This document shows, piece by piece, positions 10,541 through 23,700 of a DNA stretch of 64,000 nucleotides. The position numbers and the translations under genes are program-made. This DNA is from Whalleya microplaca. Its lineage: Eukaryota; Ascomycota; Sordariomycetes; Xylariales; Xylariaceae. The notes beneath the pieces are model-generated. The model saw only the letters and a list, made by a program, of their open reading frames with translations, did not search any database and was not told where the DNA came from. Location: contig MU385728.1 in the NCBI GenBank assembly GCA_022497155.1, positions 620,001 to 684,000 of the forward strand. The letters are read 5' to 3'. The number at the start of each line of letters is the position of its first letter. The first letter of the stretch is position 1.

Positions 10541-12060
10541 GATTGTGTCTTACAATGAATAACTTGCGGTTGTGTTACGATTATAAATGAGATTGAAAGT
10601 GTGATGAATCGCCTTAAATCAGACTGCAAAATAGTGTTGCGGAGGAATTCTAAGTTTGTAGTTTCCTCATTTGTCTACATATGCACGCAAGGTAGCATCT
10701 TCCATCCTAGTAATGTCAATCAAGCAAACAAAAGTTGTCCTTAGGTAATGGATCCCGACGTTTTGTATTCACGATCTTCAATTCCCGTCGGCACTCAGCA
10801 GTACGCGTGTCAGGTTACCTACGCATAACTACCTATTTCTAGATACTGAGATGGAAGATGCCTCACAAATTAGATCTTAAATATCCACATACATGTATCC
10901 AAACGTGTATAGGTGTCTAGCACAACGTCACTGAACTTTCCACAAATATCTAGGGAACGTCACTCTTCAACATAGAATGTTATTCAAGCTCGTAGGGAGC
11001 TAAAGCTTGGGAGTTCTAAAGAATTTGTCCTTAAAAACATAGTTGAGTTGAAAGCTCAATTTGTGATAACCTCTACTTCTGCAGGCCACAAATACTCTGT
11101 AGAGTAAGTGCGGGCAAGCAGGTTGGTGCACACTTTAACAGCACTCTAGGCACTATTGGCGGCTCCTGAGGATGTCGTGCTCAGTTTCTAGATTGACATA
11201 TTGAAGGTAAGACGTGCCTGTCAAATGATTGTATTATCAAGGCTTGGGATGAAAATCCGGTGGCCTTTCCACAATATTCGATGTTTCAATCTAAAACGTA
11301 TTTGGAGGTGTATATCACAGATCCCCGCAGCAACAACTGGAGACTATGTAACTACATCGTCAGATGTGAAAAGGCTAGCTTCATGGGCCATATTTGCCGT
11401 TTCTTCTAACAGTTTGACCTATAAATCAAGAGCTGTGTCGTGCTTCAAACGTACAGTCTTTCTACCCTAATACCACCATGTACATTGAGTATTGATACGT
11501 CATTGTGATCTTGTAGCCAATGAACGTTCTGCGAATCGAAGCCAAATATAATGTTCCAAAGCTAGAGGATTGTTGATGATGGCTACAAGGGATATGCAAC
11601 GAGAGGTTGTTGCGAGAACAGTATCGGAAATCCTGCCTTCTGTTGCTGCTGCAATCGCGGATGAGTTATACACAAAGTATAGTCTCCATGGTGGGAAGCT
11701 TTGATTCCGGTTGACATACACCTGAACTCAGTCGCAAACTGGGAGCTTATTCACCTAAATTCATCGAGTGAGAATCCATGAGTTCCAGAATGAAATAGAA
11801 TAAAGAGTTTCTCGGTATGTTTTAATAAAGATCTAAGATCGGATCTGCTAGGATCGCCAAGACGGAAGCCGGACCAGATTGGTTGCTGTGGTGACCGAGT
11901 TTCGGCGCAAAACAGGTATTTCGATCTTAGAAACCGGCATCACCACTTCAGCATCTCAAACTGTATACAATCGTTCCATTTACACGTTCAAAAGATAGAA
12001 TTCATTTACATACAATTTTTTGGTTATATATATATAATTATCTCTCGCTCGTTACTGGAA
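10541..12060. other. Intergenic interval
   Basis: About 1.5 kb between divergent genes; AT-rich. Frames at 11201 and 11500 have no coding character. A long TA run at 12025-12037 lies 25-35 bp ahead of the rightward ATG. Confidence 0.5.
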
Positions 12061-12622
12061 ATGCTATTGACATCATCACAAGTATCGCTTCTAATCTCGT
12101 CCGGAACTGGTATGCTTGAACCCCGCTCAGATACCAATTATACCTACCGCCAACTAACAGACCATTTGAATTCCAGTTGTCTTGTGTACCCTTGCGTTAT
12201 TTCTAAGCGGCTATACGATCCAGCAGCGGACCTTGCGAGACCTCCGAGGAGCCATTAAGGCCAACCGAGAACCGCGACCAAGTCCGAAGATCTACTTACC
12301 CGACCGGTTCAAGAAGTCAACAACCGAGCTCGAGGACGGGACGGTAGTCGAGATAGACTCGCCAGGATCAGACAATGGCAATAAAGAGGACGATGAAATC
12401 GTCATTATACGGCCGAGCATGCCCGAGGAAGACCTAAACCAAAAACCACTGAAGGCGGAGAGAGATGCTCCGGCAGAACCGGATACACGGCAGAAGGGAA
12501 ACGGAGCTGCTGGCGAGGAGAAGCCGATTAGTAGGGCCGAGCGAAGGAGACTCATTAAGGAAGAGATCCAACGCTTGTCCCAAGGCGAGACGCCGGTGTA
12601 TTACCAACGGCGGCTATGGTAG
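12061..12622 (+). CDS. Small membrane-anchored conserved fungal protein
   Basis: Two exons, 12061-12109 and 12177-12622, 164 residues. Intron 12110-12176 has a GTATGC donor, a CTAAC branch point at about 12152 and a CCAG acceptor; the phase-1 junction rebuilds a continuous hydrophobic helix. Residues about 8-28 form one transmembrane segment (VVLCTLALFLSGY lies in it), followed by a QQRTLRDLRGAIK basic stretch and then a charged, probably disordered tail ending in SRAERRRLIKEEIQRLSQG and VYYQRRLW. The layout suggests a tail facing the cytosol or matrix. Similar short proteins occur across Pezizomycotina to my recollection, but I know no function. Starting from the ATG at 12182 instead would remove half of the helix, so the upstream exon is preferred. 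Confidence 0.75.
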
Positions 12623-15478
12623 CCGTGGTTTTCTATAGCTAGCCCCTTGTACGGGCTATTCACGGGACGGCTGTAACTTGGCTGCCGTTATTGTGAGAGG
12701 GTACCGTGATGTAAGATTTGCAATATTGGCTTGGCAGGGCTGATATGGATGTGTATGGGTAACCGGAACTGGGGTCGCGGTTTGGGTAACATTTTGGACA
12801 TGATGCACATGACAACGGGCGGGACATATAGGAGTTGATACAATCTAGTACGACGGCACGGGGGCTATTTGACTTTTAGAACGGGACAGACTATTTTAGT
12901 CTCGAGAGCAAAAGAGGTGGCTATGGAGGCTATGACGGCTGCGTTTTGTCACCGAAGCTTTGCTGGCGCTACCCCACCGAAATGAGAAGTTGGCCTTCAC
13001 ACTGGTGTTAGACAACATGGTGTTGCACTACAAACATGTCTGAAGATGCGACAGACCGCACCAATTATTGACTTATCTAAGTGATGTCTCACGGGAGTTG
13101 CAATCAAGCAGTATCATGTGAGAATCAACTCGTAACTTTGATAAGTCTATTAGGTTAAGGATGTCAACCATGTCTCTTGTTCGAGTTACAGGTGACCTAT
13201 TGCCTGATAAGGATTATTGCAGCTCAACCAATCACGAGCTAACTGGAATCTCAACTGATTGACAATACCTAACGAGGGAGCCAGGTCAAAAAGCAACTGA
13301 TCAACTAGCCCCAGTTATTATAAAGTGTAACTCAGAAACATACATAATTATAAGAATTTATGAAGAGGCAACTCAACTTCCCTTACACAGACTCCCGACC
13401 TCTACCTAATATTTGCAAAACCTGTTATTCCTCCTTAACGGATTCTAGGTGCTACCTGATGTTGAAAGGCAATTGAATAACCGAGGAAGATGGACAAGAC
13501 GGGTCAGGGTATTTTTCTTGCCTTCTCCTCTCTTCTTTTTCTTTGGCCGGAAAGCGTGGGAAGCATAGCGGGCCATTTTAGTCTGCTTCTTCCATAATAT
13601 CCCGACCACGATCTTGCCATTAGGTGATTATGAGAGTAAGAAAGCCAAGCCCGGTCCGCTCAGAAGAGAACGTACATATATATGGCATAAGACATTCATA
13701 AAGCATAAGTCCGAGTTCTTCTTAGACAACTGATACCACCGAGAATCAATGATCCGCTTACTAGAGTTCTTCGCCCCCCTTAGGTCCCATACTTGACCTC
13801 GCATCTAACCTGGACTCCAAGAATTTCTCATGATGAGATACTTATGAATTTTCGTCAATATAAACATTCAGATCTGAGTTGGCATATAACCCGTTGTTTC
13901 CGGGACATCTACTATATACTGTATGCAGTATACTATAAGGGATCGGCTCCTTTATGCATTACTGACGAGAGTCTGAGTTGTCGGCCGTGACTCTTCTATG
14001 TACTTAAATTCAATAAGCAGGTTTGGAAGCAGGTTTCTAAGCGGACCGTCGTGCAGATGCTATTATAGTACCTAGTATACTTAATGCAGACATAGGCAAT
14101 CCAATACTGCCAGGTACACTAGACAAAGCGGGGTACTTGGATGTGTTCGACAGTTGTGTACTAGACTTCGTCATTTAGCGGTCCTTATACATTTTCTCCA
14201 GTGCTTATGATTAGCATCACGAATGTCATAGTCATCATTGTCTCCAATTCTCGGTGAATTTACTGTGTATCTATTCTTTCAGCCCTTTCAGCCCCTATCG
14301 GACTTAATAATTTATCTCGCATCATCTACATGTGTTAGTCGCACAATGAGGTATTTCGACAACACGTGCATGTACCTGGTTCCTCCTTGTTGGCGGGAAG
14401 CGGGATACCCCGCTACACCGCGATAATGATAACCTATGGCGATAAGCCCCGCTAAGTACCGCTAAGTAGGGCTAAGCAGGAGAGAGGACGTCAAGCTTCC
14501 ACGCCTTCGAGATTTCCCCATCCTACATACATCCATGGATACATACCTACATACATACATACATACACACATACATAATAATACTACCCACCTCCTCACT
14601 CTGAATGGTAACTGCCCACCCGCGGTCACGCCCCTCATTCGTTATATGAATGGTCTATGACAGCCACATGGTGACTAGGTACCGGCAACAACAATTCATC
14701 CTAAAGCTTCGAGCCTTCGGACGGGCTGACTGGTTGGAGAGACGTCTGCCCCCCAGGTCCCCCTCGTCCGTGACTGGCTACGATAGTCGAGGCGGTGCCA
14801 AGAAAGGAAAGTCGGGACCCACGAGTCCTATCGTGATGCAGCCAGGCCTGGGCACCCACCTCGACAGTGATACAAGTGACAGCCCGGGCCAGTAGAATCA
14901 CGCATATGTAAACGCCAATCCGCCGTGGTGGGTGGTTTGTCTTGTTGTCTCTAGTTGTCTCTCTTCTCTTTTCCCCGTTCTTGTCCTTCCCATACCTCTC
15001 CCATCCTAGTAACCCTCCCTCCTGCAACCCTCACGTGTGCAACTCTCAATAGCACTGCTCCGAGCTCTATCCAGCCCTGGAGCATCAAGTGTATCGTGGA
15101 GTGGTGGTGTGCTCGCTTTCATCGTGACTAGCGGTGTCATTCGTGGTTGTGAACCCTACATTTGCCTATTTGGGTTGGGGTACTTGGTACACACGTACTC
15201 ACCTACTTACTTAGAGGGACTATTGCCGATTCGTCATCGACCTAGTCTGGCCTGCCTCGGATTCTGTGATTACGATTCTTCTGATACACCTGGAGAGAAT
15301 TGGAGTCAGCTCTGTTTGGCCTCGCTAACACCTCGGCTTCTCGAGTGACTTGGTCTGGATAATAAAGAAGCTGCCCAACCAGATGTGCAAGGTGTTCCTC
15401 CCAAACCTCCACCCTCCTCCCTGACTCTACCTCGCTCGCTTGTTTTTGCGGAATTAATTCTCTACGGGTTTAAACACC
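12623..15478. other. Long gene-free interval with simple repeats
   Basis: About 2.9 kb. Mostly AT-rich up to about 14450, then a more GC-balanced stretch that probably holds the promoter and leader of the next gene. An (ATAC)n microsatellite sits at about 14548-14576. Frames at 14650 and 15037 have no recognised motif. Nothing else seen. Confidence 0.5.
14548..14576. repeat. (ATAC)n microsatellite
   Basis: Imperfect ACAT/ATAC tetranucleotide tract interrupted by one CAC. Confidence 0.8.
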
Positions 15479-16451
15479 ATGGCAACTGAATCGCTTCACT
15501 ACGGGCCACCCCGTTTAGAGGGCCTAAGTGCCGAGGACTTCGAGACGGCTTCAATTCGTTCGGCCGCCCCGTCTTACAGTAAGTCACGCACCGCATATCG
15601 AGAAGCTCGGAGGCACACGAGGAGAAGAGCTAACTACGTGGCTATCCGCTAGTCTCTGAGGCACCGTCTTACCACTCTACGCTTCCAACGAACGAGCCTG
15701 TACCTGCGTACACACCGCCGGAGCCACAGGTCTCGAATTCATCCTCCTCGTCCACGCCGCGCTATACCTCGATGCTGCCACCGCTCAGCTCGATTTCCAC
15801 ACCGACACCCATGACCTCGACCTTCACGCCCGGTGCGGGTTTACCACGGGTGCCGTCACCACGCCGTCGCATTAACACCAGCAGCGACACGCCGCAGATG
15901 AACCAGTTCCGCATCCCGACATGGTCCTCGCTGAACCGCAACCCGAACGTGCGGCATTACCAGAGCGTGGCTAACAGGCGTGTGTCGGCCGCTGCCAACA
16001 GAGGCACTGTACCGTCGTCGGCTGTTGAGGGGGCCTTGCGCTCGGCTCTCGACCGTATCAATGCTGCCTCTGCGGCGAACCTCGCTGATGAGGACGACCC
16101 GGACCGAATACGCCCGCTTGAGGATCCGTATCTGGTCGGCGAGGAGGCAGCAGCCCGGGCCCGAAGCGCGAGGCTGGCGAAACAGAACGGCGATGATATC
16201 CTAGACCGAGAGGAGAAACGTTGGGACTGGTTCTTGGGTAAGTTTTCTTGTTTCCTGCTTCCACTTTCTGATATTCGGTGCTTATGTCCGAATGATATAT
16301 ACTTGTGTTATGAAAAGTGCCCCATGAGAATATAGCCTAAAGCTGATAACACTCCCCAAAATATCCAGGCCAGATGAAAGACTGGGAAGAACGTGACCGG
16401 GGCTGGACTGCCTTCCGCGGAGGGAGGCTCGGTCGTCGCTTTGGTCGATAG
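15479..16451 (+). CDS. Conserved fungal protein, function unknown (255 aa)
   Basis: Three exons: 15479-15578, 15653-16237, 16369-16451; donors are GTAAGT (first) and GTAAGT (second), and both junctions are phase 1. The product has 255 residues. The N-terminal third is Ser/Pro/Thr-rich and disordered with a repeated APSY motif (APSYIS, APSYHS). A basic patch PRRRINT follows, and the C-terminus is a compact charged helix: LDREEKRWDWFLGQMKDWEE then RGRLGRRFGR-like residues. No signal peptide or membrane segment. The conserved Trp-rich end suggests a binding motif, but no domain family is recognised. The ATG at 15479 follows CACC and is the best-placed start. Confidence 0.8.
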
Positions 16452-17343
16452 GCCGGCGAGCCACGTGGACTTCGCACGTAGCCGGTAGATTTCTCTCTTG
16501 TGAGTTTCACAAGAGGGGAAGGAACTTTAGGAATCGAGAATAGGCTGCATCTGCATTGCAATTCTCTTCGCCTCACTCCTTATACGGACTATCAACCTCT
16601 TCCCCCTTTTTTTCTCTCTTTCATTTCCAATACGATTTCATGGGCATTTGGGCGGTGTTTGTTTTTCTTCTTCCTGGCGTTGGTATGGGCTACTTAGACT
16701 GGCAGTTAGAGCGGCACGTCTGCTCTCTCTTGATGGGAACTTTTTTTTCAACATTAACATAGGAAGATGGGCGCATGGATGGAATGGCTGGAATGATTGA
16801 GGTTTCATGAGATATGTATGTCTGCTGGGAAGCCTCCTTTTATATGTTTCTTTACTCTCCTTTCGGGCGTTGCGTTGATAGGTAGCTGTCAGCCGTACGT
16901 ATTTAGCCTCGTCAATTTAATTTATATTCGAAAAGACGTTACTTTTCCTTTTGTTTTCAAGCGTCATGGGTGAGGTGATAATGTATTGCCAAAAATCTCC
17001 ATAGAGTTTTACCAACTTGCCCTTCAGTTAAAGTAAGGCAAGGAAGTGTTGTAAGGTCATGATGCATGGCTAAATAAACCTGCCCAACCGTCAACGGCTC
17101 CTAATATTCATACGTTATATTCTACATACCCCGTGAAACGCCGTCGAACATTGAAATTCTTTTATCGATTACACTCTGCTTCGGCCCTGCCCTGTCTAGC
17201 CCCTTATGGACCTGGCTGGCCTGGTTGTCCATGCTCGCTCTGATATCAAACATTGGGGGTAGGTGGGAGTAGTCGTGACTGATGCTACCGTCTCTTTCTC
17301 TCTCTCTCTTTCTCGTGTCGAGGTTCGAAACATGTGAAACCGA
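16452..17343. other. Convergent 3' spacer
   Basis: About 0.9 kb between two tail-to-tail genes, with T-rich stretches and a CT-rich run at about 17290-17313. No gene seen. Confidence 0.5.
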
Positions 17344-18339
17344 TTAACCCTTGCTCTTCGTGTTGAGGATCAACGCAACGATAAGTCTGCTCTCAATTAG
17401 TGACGAGGCTCTCTGGGGATAGAATAATACTTTGGGAGTTGAAGACGGAGCTCAGCTTACCCGTAAAGACCCAAGACCTCGCCGAAGATGAGGATGAGCA
17501 CCATGCCGACGAAGATGCGCGACTGGTCCATGTACGCCCGCACGCCCTTGTCGCCCACGATGCCGATGCAGTAGCCCGCTGCTAGACCGGTGAAGCCGAC
17601 GGAAAGGCCGCAACCTAGATGCATGAAACCGCTGTTTCCCGAATGTATCTATCAGCAATCATGCATTATTTCTTCCCCCTTCCTTTATCCTCCACTGTGC
17701 TCCTCTGTTGTTTGTGCGAGAAGGGTGGGAAGGGTAGGTCGGTAGGTAGGTAAGGGTATTTACCTGAATAAACTGTAGCTCTGCTGGTGCGGCGGGTTCA
17801 TGTCGCCGGCGATCAGGACGGCGACGACGAGCGCGTAGACGGCGATGATGCCGGACATGACGACGGGGATCAGACACTATACAGATGTACCCCATTCTCG
17901 CGTTAGTCGTCGGGTCGGATCCGAAGGGAGTGTACGGTGTGTGTGTGTGTGCATCAAGAACGAACGAACGAACCTTCATTATCAGGTCGGGCCTGAACGT
18001 CCCGACTCCTGCAATGCCAATGCCTGATTTCGCCGTGCCGTAGGCCGCGCCCACACCTGCAATGCTTTCTTAGTATGTCGGTGCTTCTCTCATCGGGTCT
18101 GCGAGGATGGATTTGATGGGTTGGGATAGGTTGGGATGGGTGGGGGATTCGTACAGCCGAAGATCATGGCGGAGGCGACGCCGGCCTAGAGTTGATAAGT
18201 CGTTAGGATGTCTGTCTATCTGTTTGAAGCTTACGGCTTCGAGATCGAAGCTAGGCAGGTAGATAGATGAATCGAAGCTTACCATGCCAATGAAGGGCGC
18301 GAATTTCGGAGCGATCTCCGACTCAGCTAGATCAGCCAT
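17344..18339 (-). CDS. vma11: V-type ATPase proteolipid subunit c' (Vma11)
   Basis: Six exons: 18339-18283, 18185-18155, 18056-17974, 17876-17764, 17631-17461, 17386-17344; 165 residues, the usual length. Subunit c' is part of the Vo proton-carrying ring of the fungal vacuolar ATPase; fungi have c, c' and c''. Four hydrophobic helices are present, with the essential proton-binding glutamate E146 in [13 protein letters not shown]. The start [19 protein letters not shown] and the end LILNTKSKG are typical of Vma11 rather than Vma3, as is [12 protein letters not shown]. Six exons in under 1 kb, one only 31 nt long, make this the most finely split gene in the window. It is head to head with rom2. 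Confidence 0.96.
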
Positions 18340-18846
18340 GATGGAGGATATATCCGTTGTTGTTGGGTGTGAGGTATGAGAGGGTGGTGGTGGTGGTTGT
18401 GGCTGGCGACGTCGTGCCGTCTCTCTATAGTCGAACTGCGTTCGTTCGAGCTTCGGAGGTATGGAGCTGGAGCTGCCTGCTGTCTTGTTCCGTCCCAGGC
18501 GCGATGGTCTGGGCTGGGCCTGGGCACCGGGGCACGTGATCTTCACTGCTGCATTACCTAATTATTCCGTCCATGTACCTTTATGGCCAAAAATTTGGCC
18601 AATGGCGGCGGCCCGTTTTTTCGTCCCCATTCCGTCCCATATCCTTCCAGGCCTCCTAAAACACCTTGGAACGTGCGATGCTTGGGAGTTTGGACGATAT
18701 TCATTACATCGCAAAGCACTCGGTTATTGCAGGATGAAGCTCCATCTTGCTGGGTGAGTCTTATGAGTTGCAACATAACATAACATGTCTTGATTGTATG
18801 TAAGTAAGTAATATAGTTGGCGCTGATTAAGTGTGACATTACATAG

Positions 18847-18851
<5 letters not shown>

Positions 18852-18880
<29 letters not shown>

Positions 18881-18983
18881 CAGGTGTATTCATGTATGTA
18901 CGTATGGGAATGTGCATTTACTAAGTTAAGGCTCGATGTGGTGTAAGTCACAACACCCATCACTTACATACATACATACATAC
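18852..18983. repeat. Inverted pair of tetranucleotide tracts
   Basis: About seven TATG units at 18852-18880 and five CATA units at 18964-18983. The two are reverse complements, so they could pair as a hairpin with an 80 nt loop. Confidence 0.7.
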
Positions 18984-20020
18984 AGCTAGCTATTACTGAC
19001 ATGCGCCGAAGTGGTGAACAATACGTATTATACGTGGATAACCTCCCTGCCAGATTAGATAAAACAAAACCCAAGAGAACAAATCATGAAAACGAGTACT
19101 CCACATCCAAGAATAATACCGAGAACGTACTGTGTAGAACAGCTGTAGCAGGTATCGCATGGAGGGCGGATACGAACAATGATAAGACATTCAGAAACGA
19201 CTTTTCCGTGTCAGTCATCTATTCCGTACCAGAACTTGGTTACGGATTACAAGACATGAATGGGACAACAAACTTGGCCGATATCTCCGTTAAACTCGTC
19301 ATCCTGGTCGAAGTTGTTAGCAGACTTTTTTTCCTCCCTCGGGATCCGAATCGGCACAGGCTTTCTTTCTTCTTCTGCTTCTCCCTACTTTGATGATAGA
19401 TGATAGGTACATAATTGATTCACTCCGATGCTACCGTACGACGGCATCTATCTAACAATACAATTCTGGCAGAATTAGCCTTCCAATTTGTTAACTACCT
19501 ACTTAGTTACAGATATCCTCTTCTATATATTCGTTACGTATAATACATGATTAGGTACGGAATACGTACATTACCTCCTATAACTCGTTAATACGCGTAC
19601 CTAAAACAAACCCACTTATACACAATCCATAGTAAGGCACTTGCACTTGCACTTGCAGGAGTTGCGCTTGCACTTAAACAAGACAAACCCGCCTGAAGTA
19701 CGCTACGCAGATATACCTACCTAGGAGATAGGCAGTACATACGAATCCCGACCCGACGAAAAGCCGGGCTGGTGCTTAGCAGGTCTTGGGTAGGCCAAGG
19801 TACCTGTGTAAGCAGGCTAAGGCCAACACTGAAGGTACTCCGTCCCAAGTCGCCAAGTACCTTTAGGTATGCTCATATGTAACAGCAGGTTCGATTGAGC
19901 ACCGTCTGCACCGTCCAGTCTAATAATCCTTGATCACGGACCGTAGTACTTTTATGTACTTTTATTAGTAGGTTTGACAGATTACCGCACGCCGCCCATC
20001 AAATCCATCAATCAATCCTA

Positions 20021-20045
20021 ATCCTATCCTATCCTATCCTATCCT
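20021..20045. repeat. (ATCCT)5 pentanucleotide repeat
   Basis: Five perfect ATCCT units in the rom2 upstream region. Confidence 0.9.
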
Positions 20046-20554
20046 ACCATTCTGCCAGTCTGCCATCCTGCCAGCCTACATACCCGACCTCTTCCCTCCC
20101 TTACCTCACCTATCTATACCAGGCCATACCAGACCACACCACAACCTACAATACCTGTACCTCCTATCTATCCCATTCGATTCCGATCCCGACTTCGACT
20201 TCGACTTCGACGCCCGTGAGCTCATACCTATTGCTTCCTCTCCTCCAGTCCCCCCTCTCTCCCTCAATCGATCGACTGACTGACTGGTCCAATCTCGTCT
20301 CATAGCGATTTGCAATCATTTCATTTTCTATTCCAACCAACAACTAGTTAGCTACAGTTTTTAGCCTAGGGAAATTCCGGGGGGTGCACCAAAGGCCCAG
20401 AAGTCGGAGGCCGCCAACAATAAAAAGATATCGCTCGCGCCAGCGATTCCCTCCCCCCTTCTCGTCACTTGTCGACAACACAAACCCCCTTTATCGACGT
20501 CAGTGGTCGAACCTGGTCGCTGTCTAGGCTCGCGGCCGCCTAGGCTCTGCATGG

Positions 20555-20742
20555 GTATGTAAGCTCACCCGACTGCCCGACTCCCGCCCTCCTACCACCC
20601 CTGATCTGATGATGCACTTTGCATGAGTGCTAGGCTACCTAAAGTGTTCGTTCGTGCAACGCTGCCAGCTTATCACCACGTTGCCCAATGGCTCCAGCAC
20701 CCGAGTCGTGCGCGATGCATCCGCTAACTTCGTTTCCTGTAG
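20555..20742 (+). other. Probable 5'-leader intron of rom2 with upstream ATG
   Basis: A GTATGT donor at 20555, a GCTAAC branch point at 20723-20728 and a CCTGTAG acceptor ending at 20742 fit an intron in the untranslated leader. An upstream ATG at 20551 overlaps the donor. Unspliced it encodes a three-codon frame; spliced it would run past the rom2 ATG. Transcript start is unknown. Confidence 0.45.
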
Positions 20743-20751
20743 GACGACAGT

Positions 20752-23700
20752 ATGGCTGATTACCAATATGACCAACGGCGATACGGCCCATCCTCCAACA
20801 ACCAACGAGATGCCGCATTCTCCAACATTTTCGGTTCCGCCCCCCCTCCCGGCCGAACTGGAACTATGACTTCGTCCCCGCCAGGTCCTATGTCGCCGAA
20901 CGAGGGGAGAACCCAGACCATGTCCTCCATGTCTTCCATGTCGAACATCCCGCCCGATATGCAACGCAAGCCCCCTCCGCGACCTCAGCGGGCCGGCGGC
21001 TACGAGCAAGTTGAGGCCCCCCGAACTCGAACCATGGGCTCGTCGAGCATGGCGAACGGTTACTACCAGAGTCAACGGAATCCCTCTGGCGGATACCCTC
21101 CTCAAGCGCCACCACCGTACGGAAGGCCGCCCCCTACCCCGGATCGAAGACAGTACCCGGGTCCCCCGCCCCAGGGCCCTCCCCGATTCGACTCGAGAGG
21201 ACCGCCTCAGCCAGGATACCCTCCGCGAAGCCCGGCTCCCAGGATGTATCAAGGCGTGCCTGGCTCTGCGCCTGCTATGCGTGACGACCCTTATCGGTCT
21301 CAGTCGCTAGCTAGCGTCCCACGGCAACCCCTGTATCAACAACCACCCGGTGCGTACCAGCCAGCGTCACCACAACCTGGATTCAGGCCGTCCCCCAATA
21401 ATGCAATATCCTCAAGGACAACAGCTCAAGGTCGTGTAGTTCCCGAACGCCACGACGATCGATCAATGTCTATGACTGGTTACCCCCCGGAACGCGATGC
21501 GCACCAGATGATGAGCGGCCGAGTGATTCCAAACCGTACACGAGCGCCCTCGAACGAAACCCCTCCGGTCAATGGGAATGCCAACGGCTTTTCGGGATAT
21601 AGTGCGTATCCGCATGCGCCAGGGACCGCGACAAGGACCATGAGTATGGCCTCATCGACCGTGAGCGGTGACCATAGCCGCACGATGTCCATGGCCAGCA
21701 CCATTGTTCCCGATACGCCAGAACCGTCACGGCAGCAGATGGTGCATAGACCATCAATTTCCTCGAGGTCGGTCGACGGCGATCGCCCCCCTACTGCCAA
21801 GATTCGCCCACCTTTGGTCTATCCTGCTCTTCTCTCGAGAGTCGCGGAGTGCTTCCGGCAGAAGATCATCACAGGCGAGCGAACGAAGAACGAATTGACA
21901 TACAAGAATGCATTTAGCGGATCTGAAGCTGTTGATGTCCTCTCATACATCATCAGAACTACCGACAGGAATCTAGCACTACTACTGGGACGAGCTCTCG
22001 ATGCTCAAAAATACTTCCACGATGTTACGTACGAGCACCGATTGCGTGATTCGACAGCCGAGATGTATCAATTCAGGGAGACGCTGATGGATGAGCCGGA
22101 AGAGAAGCACCCTGTCAATGGTGTATTTGTCCTACTCTCGGAATGCTATTCGCCAACTTGTACGAGGGACCAACTCTGCTACTCTATTGCGTGTCCCCGA
22201 CGGCTAGAACAGGTATCTCGACTGAACCTCAAGCCACAGGTGGGATTGAGGAAGGACCAGGATGCCACTCTCAACGACGATGTGGATCAGACAGATGAGC
22301 AGAAGCTCTGGATCAACTCCGTGCCCAAGGAAATTGCCGAGAGCGTTGGAGACAGAGAAAAGAAGAGGCAAGAGGTCATCTCTGAAATCTGCTATACTGA
22401 GAGAGACTTCGTCAAAGATTTGGAATACCTCAGGGATTTCTGGATCTTGCCGCTGCGATCGAAAGGCTCGCCCATTCCTGCCCCCAGGAGAGAAAAGGTC
22501 GTTCAGAATATTTTCAGCAATATCATTGATCATCCCAGCATTCATTCCGTCAGTTCTCGGTTCGCCAAGGCGCTGACAGAGAGGCAACAAAAGCACCCCG
22601 TGGTGAAGAATCTCGGTGACATCTTCCTCGAAATCGTGCCTCAGTTTGAACCGTTCATTATGTACGGTTCCAAACAACTGGAGGCTAAGTTTGAGTTTGA
22701 GAATGAGCGCTCAAGCAACCCATACTTCTCTAAGTTTGTTGAGGAGATTGAGAGGAGAAAAGAGTCAAGGAAGCTGGAATTGAATGGTTATTTGACTAAG
22801 CCCACGACAAGATTGGCGCGTTATCCATTGCTCCTGGAGAACGTTTTGAAATACACGGAAGATGGCAGCCCTGATAAGGAGGATATTCCCAAGGTCCTAG
22901 TTACGATTCGCGACTTGTTAAGTAGAGTAAACGCCGAGTCCGGTAAAGCAGAAAATCGGTTCAATCTACGCCGCCTACACGAGCAACTCAAATTCCGCCC
23001 TGCAGATCGAGTTGATCTCAAGTTGACAGAAGATGGCCGTGAGTTAGTATTCAAAACCCAATTCAAGAAGACCCCCACGGATCCTACCGATATCACGGCT
23101 TTCCTGTTCGATCATGCTGTCCTTCTCGTGAGGATCAAGCAGGCTGGTAAGGGAGAGGAAGTGAAAGCGTATAGGAGGGTAAGTCGCGGCAGATTGAAAT
23201 TCAGTCTGTCCAGCTTAGCTAACATTCTCTTCAGCCTATTCCGTTGGAGTTGCTTTCCATCAAAGAAATGGACGAGGTGATCCCCCAAGCAGGCGTAAAG
23301 CGGACATCTTCAAATCTGCCTTTCCGCGGGAAGGATTCGGATAAGAAGACCGCGGAAGGCTGGCCGATCACTTTCCGACATTTGGGAAGAAACTACTACG
23401 AGCAGGTACTCTACGCGTCGAATCAGACGGCGAGGAAAAAATGGCTCGAGTTCATCGATGCAGCCCAGCAGCGTCTACGGTCACGGGCCGATTTCTTTAA
23501 TGTCTCTAACGTCTCCACTAATTTCTTCCAGACAGGAAATCTAGTAAACGCCGTCACTCCATACGGTACGATTCACCAGTTTACTTTCAGCCTCTGGCAC
23601 TTGCTGACTTGATTGCAGATGGTGGGCGTAAACTAATATATGGCACTGACCACGGCATTTACGTCTCTGACCGGAAGATGAAGGATCAGCAGCCCAAGCG

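Larger units (their letters stand above)
18340..20751. promoter_or_regulatory. Divergent vma11-rom2 region with simple repeats
   Basis: About 2.4 kb between divergent genes. It holds opposing tetranucleotide tracts at 18852-18880 and 18964-18983, a TTGCAC hexamer run at about 19638-19658, (ATCCT)5 at 20021-20045 and many copies of the ACCTAGGT/GTAGGTA type. The last 200 bp carry a probable leader intron of rom2. No gene is recognised within. Confidence 0.5.

Noticed and set aside
11201..11470. 89-codon frame
   Set aside because: Does not begin with ATG and shows no protein-like pattern.
19880..19905. AGGTTCGATTGAG, another B-box-like string
   Set aside because: No cloverleaf possible in the flanking sequence.
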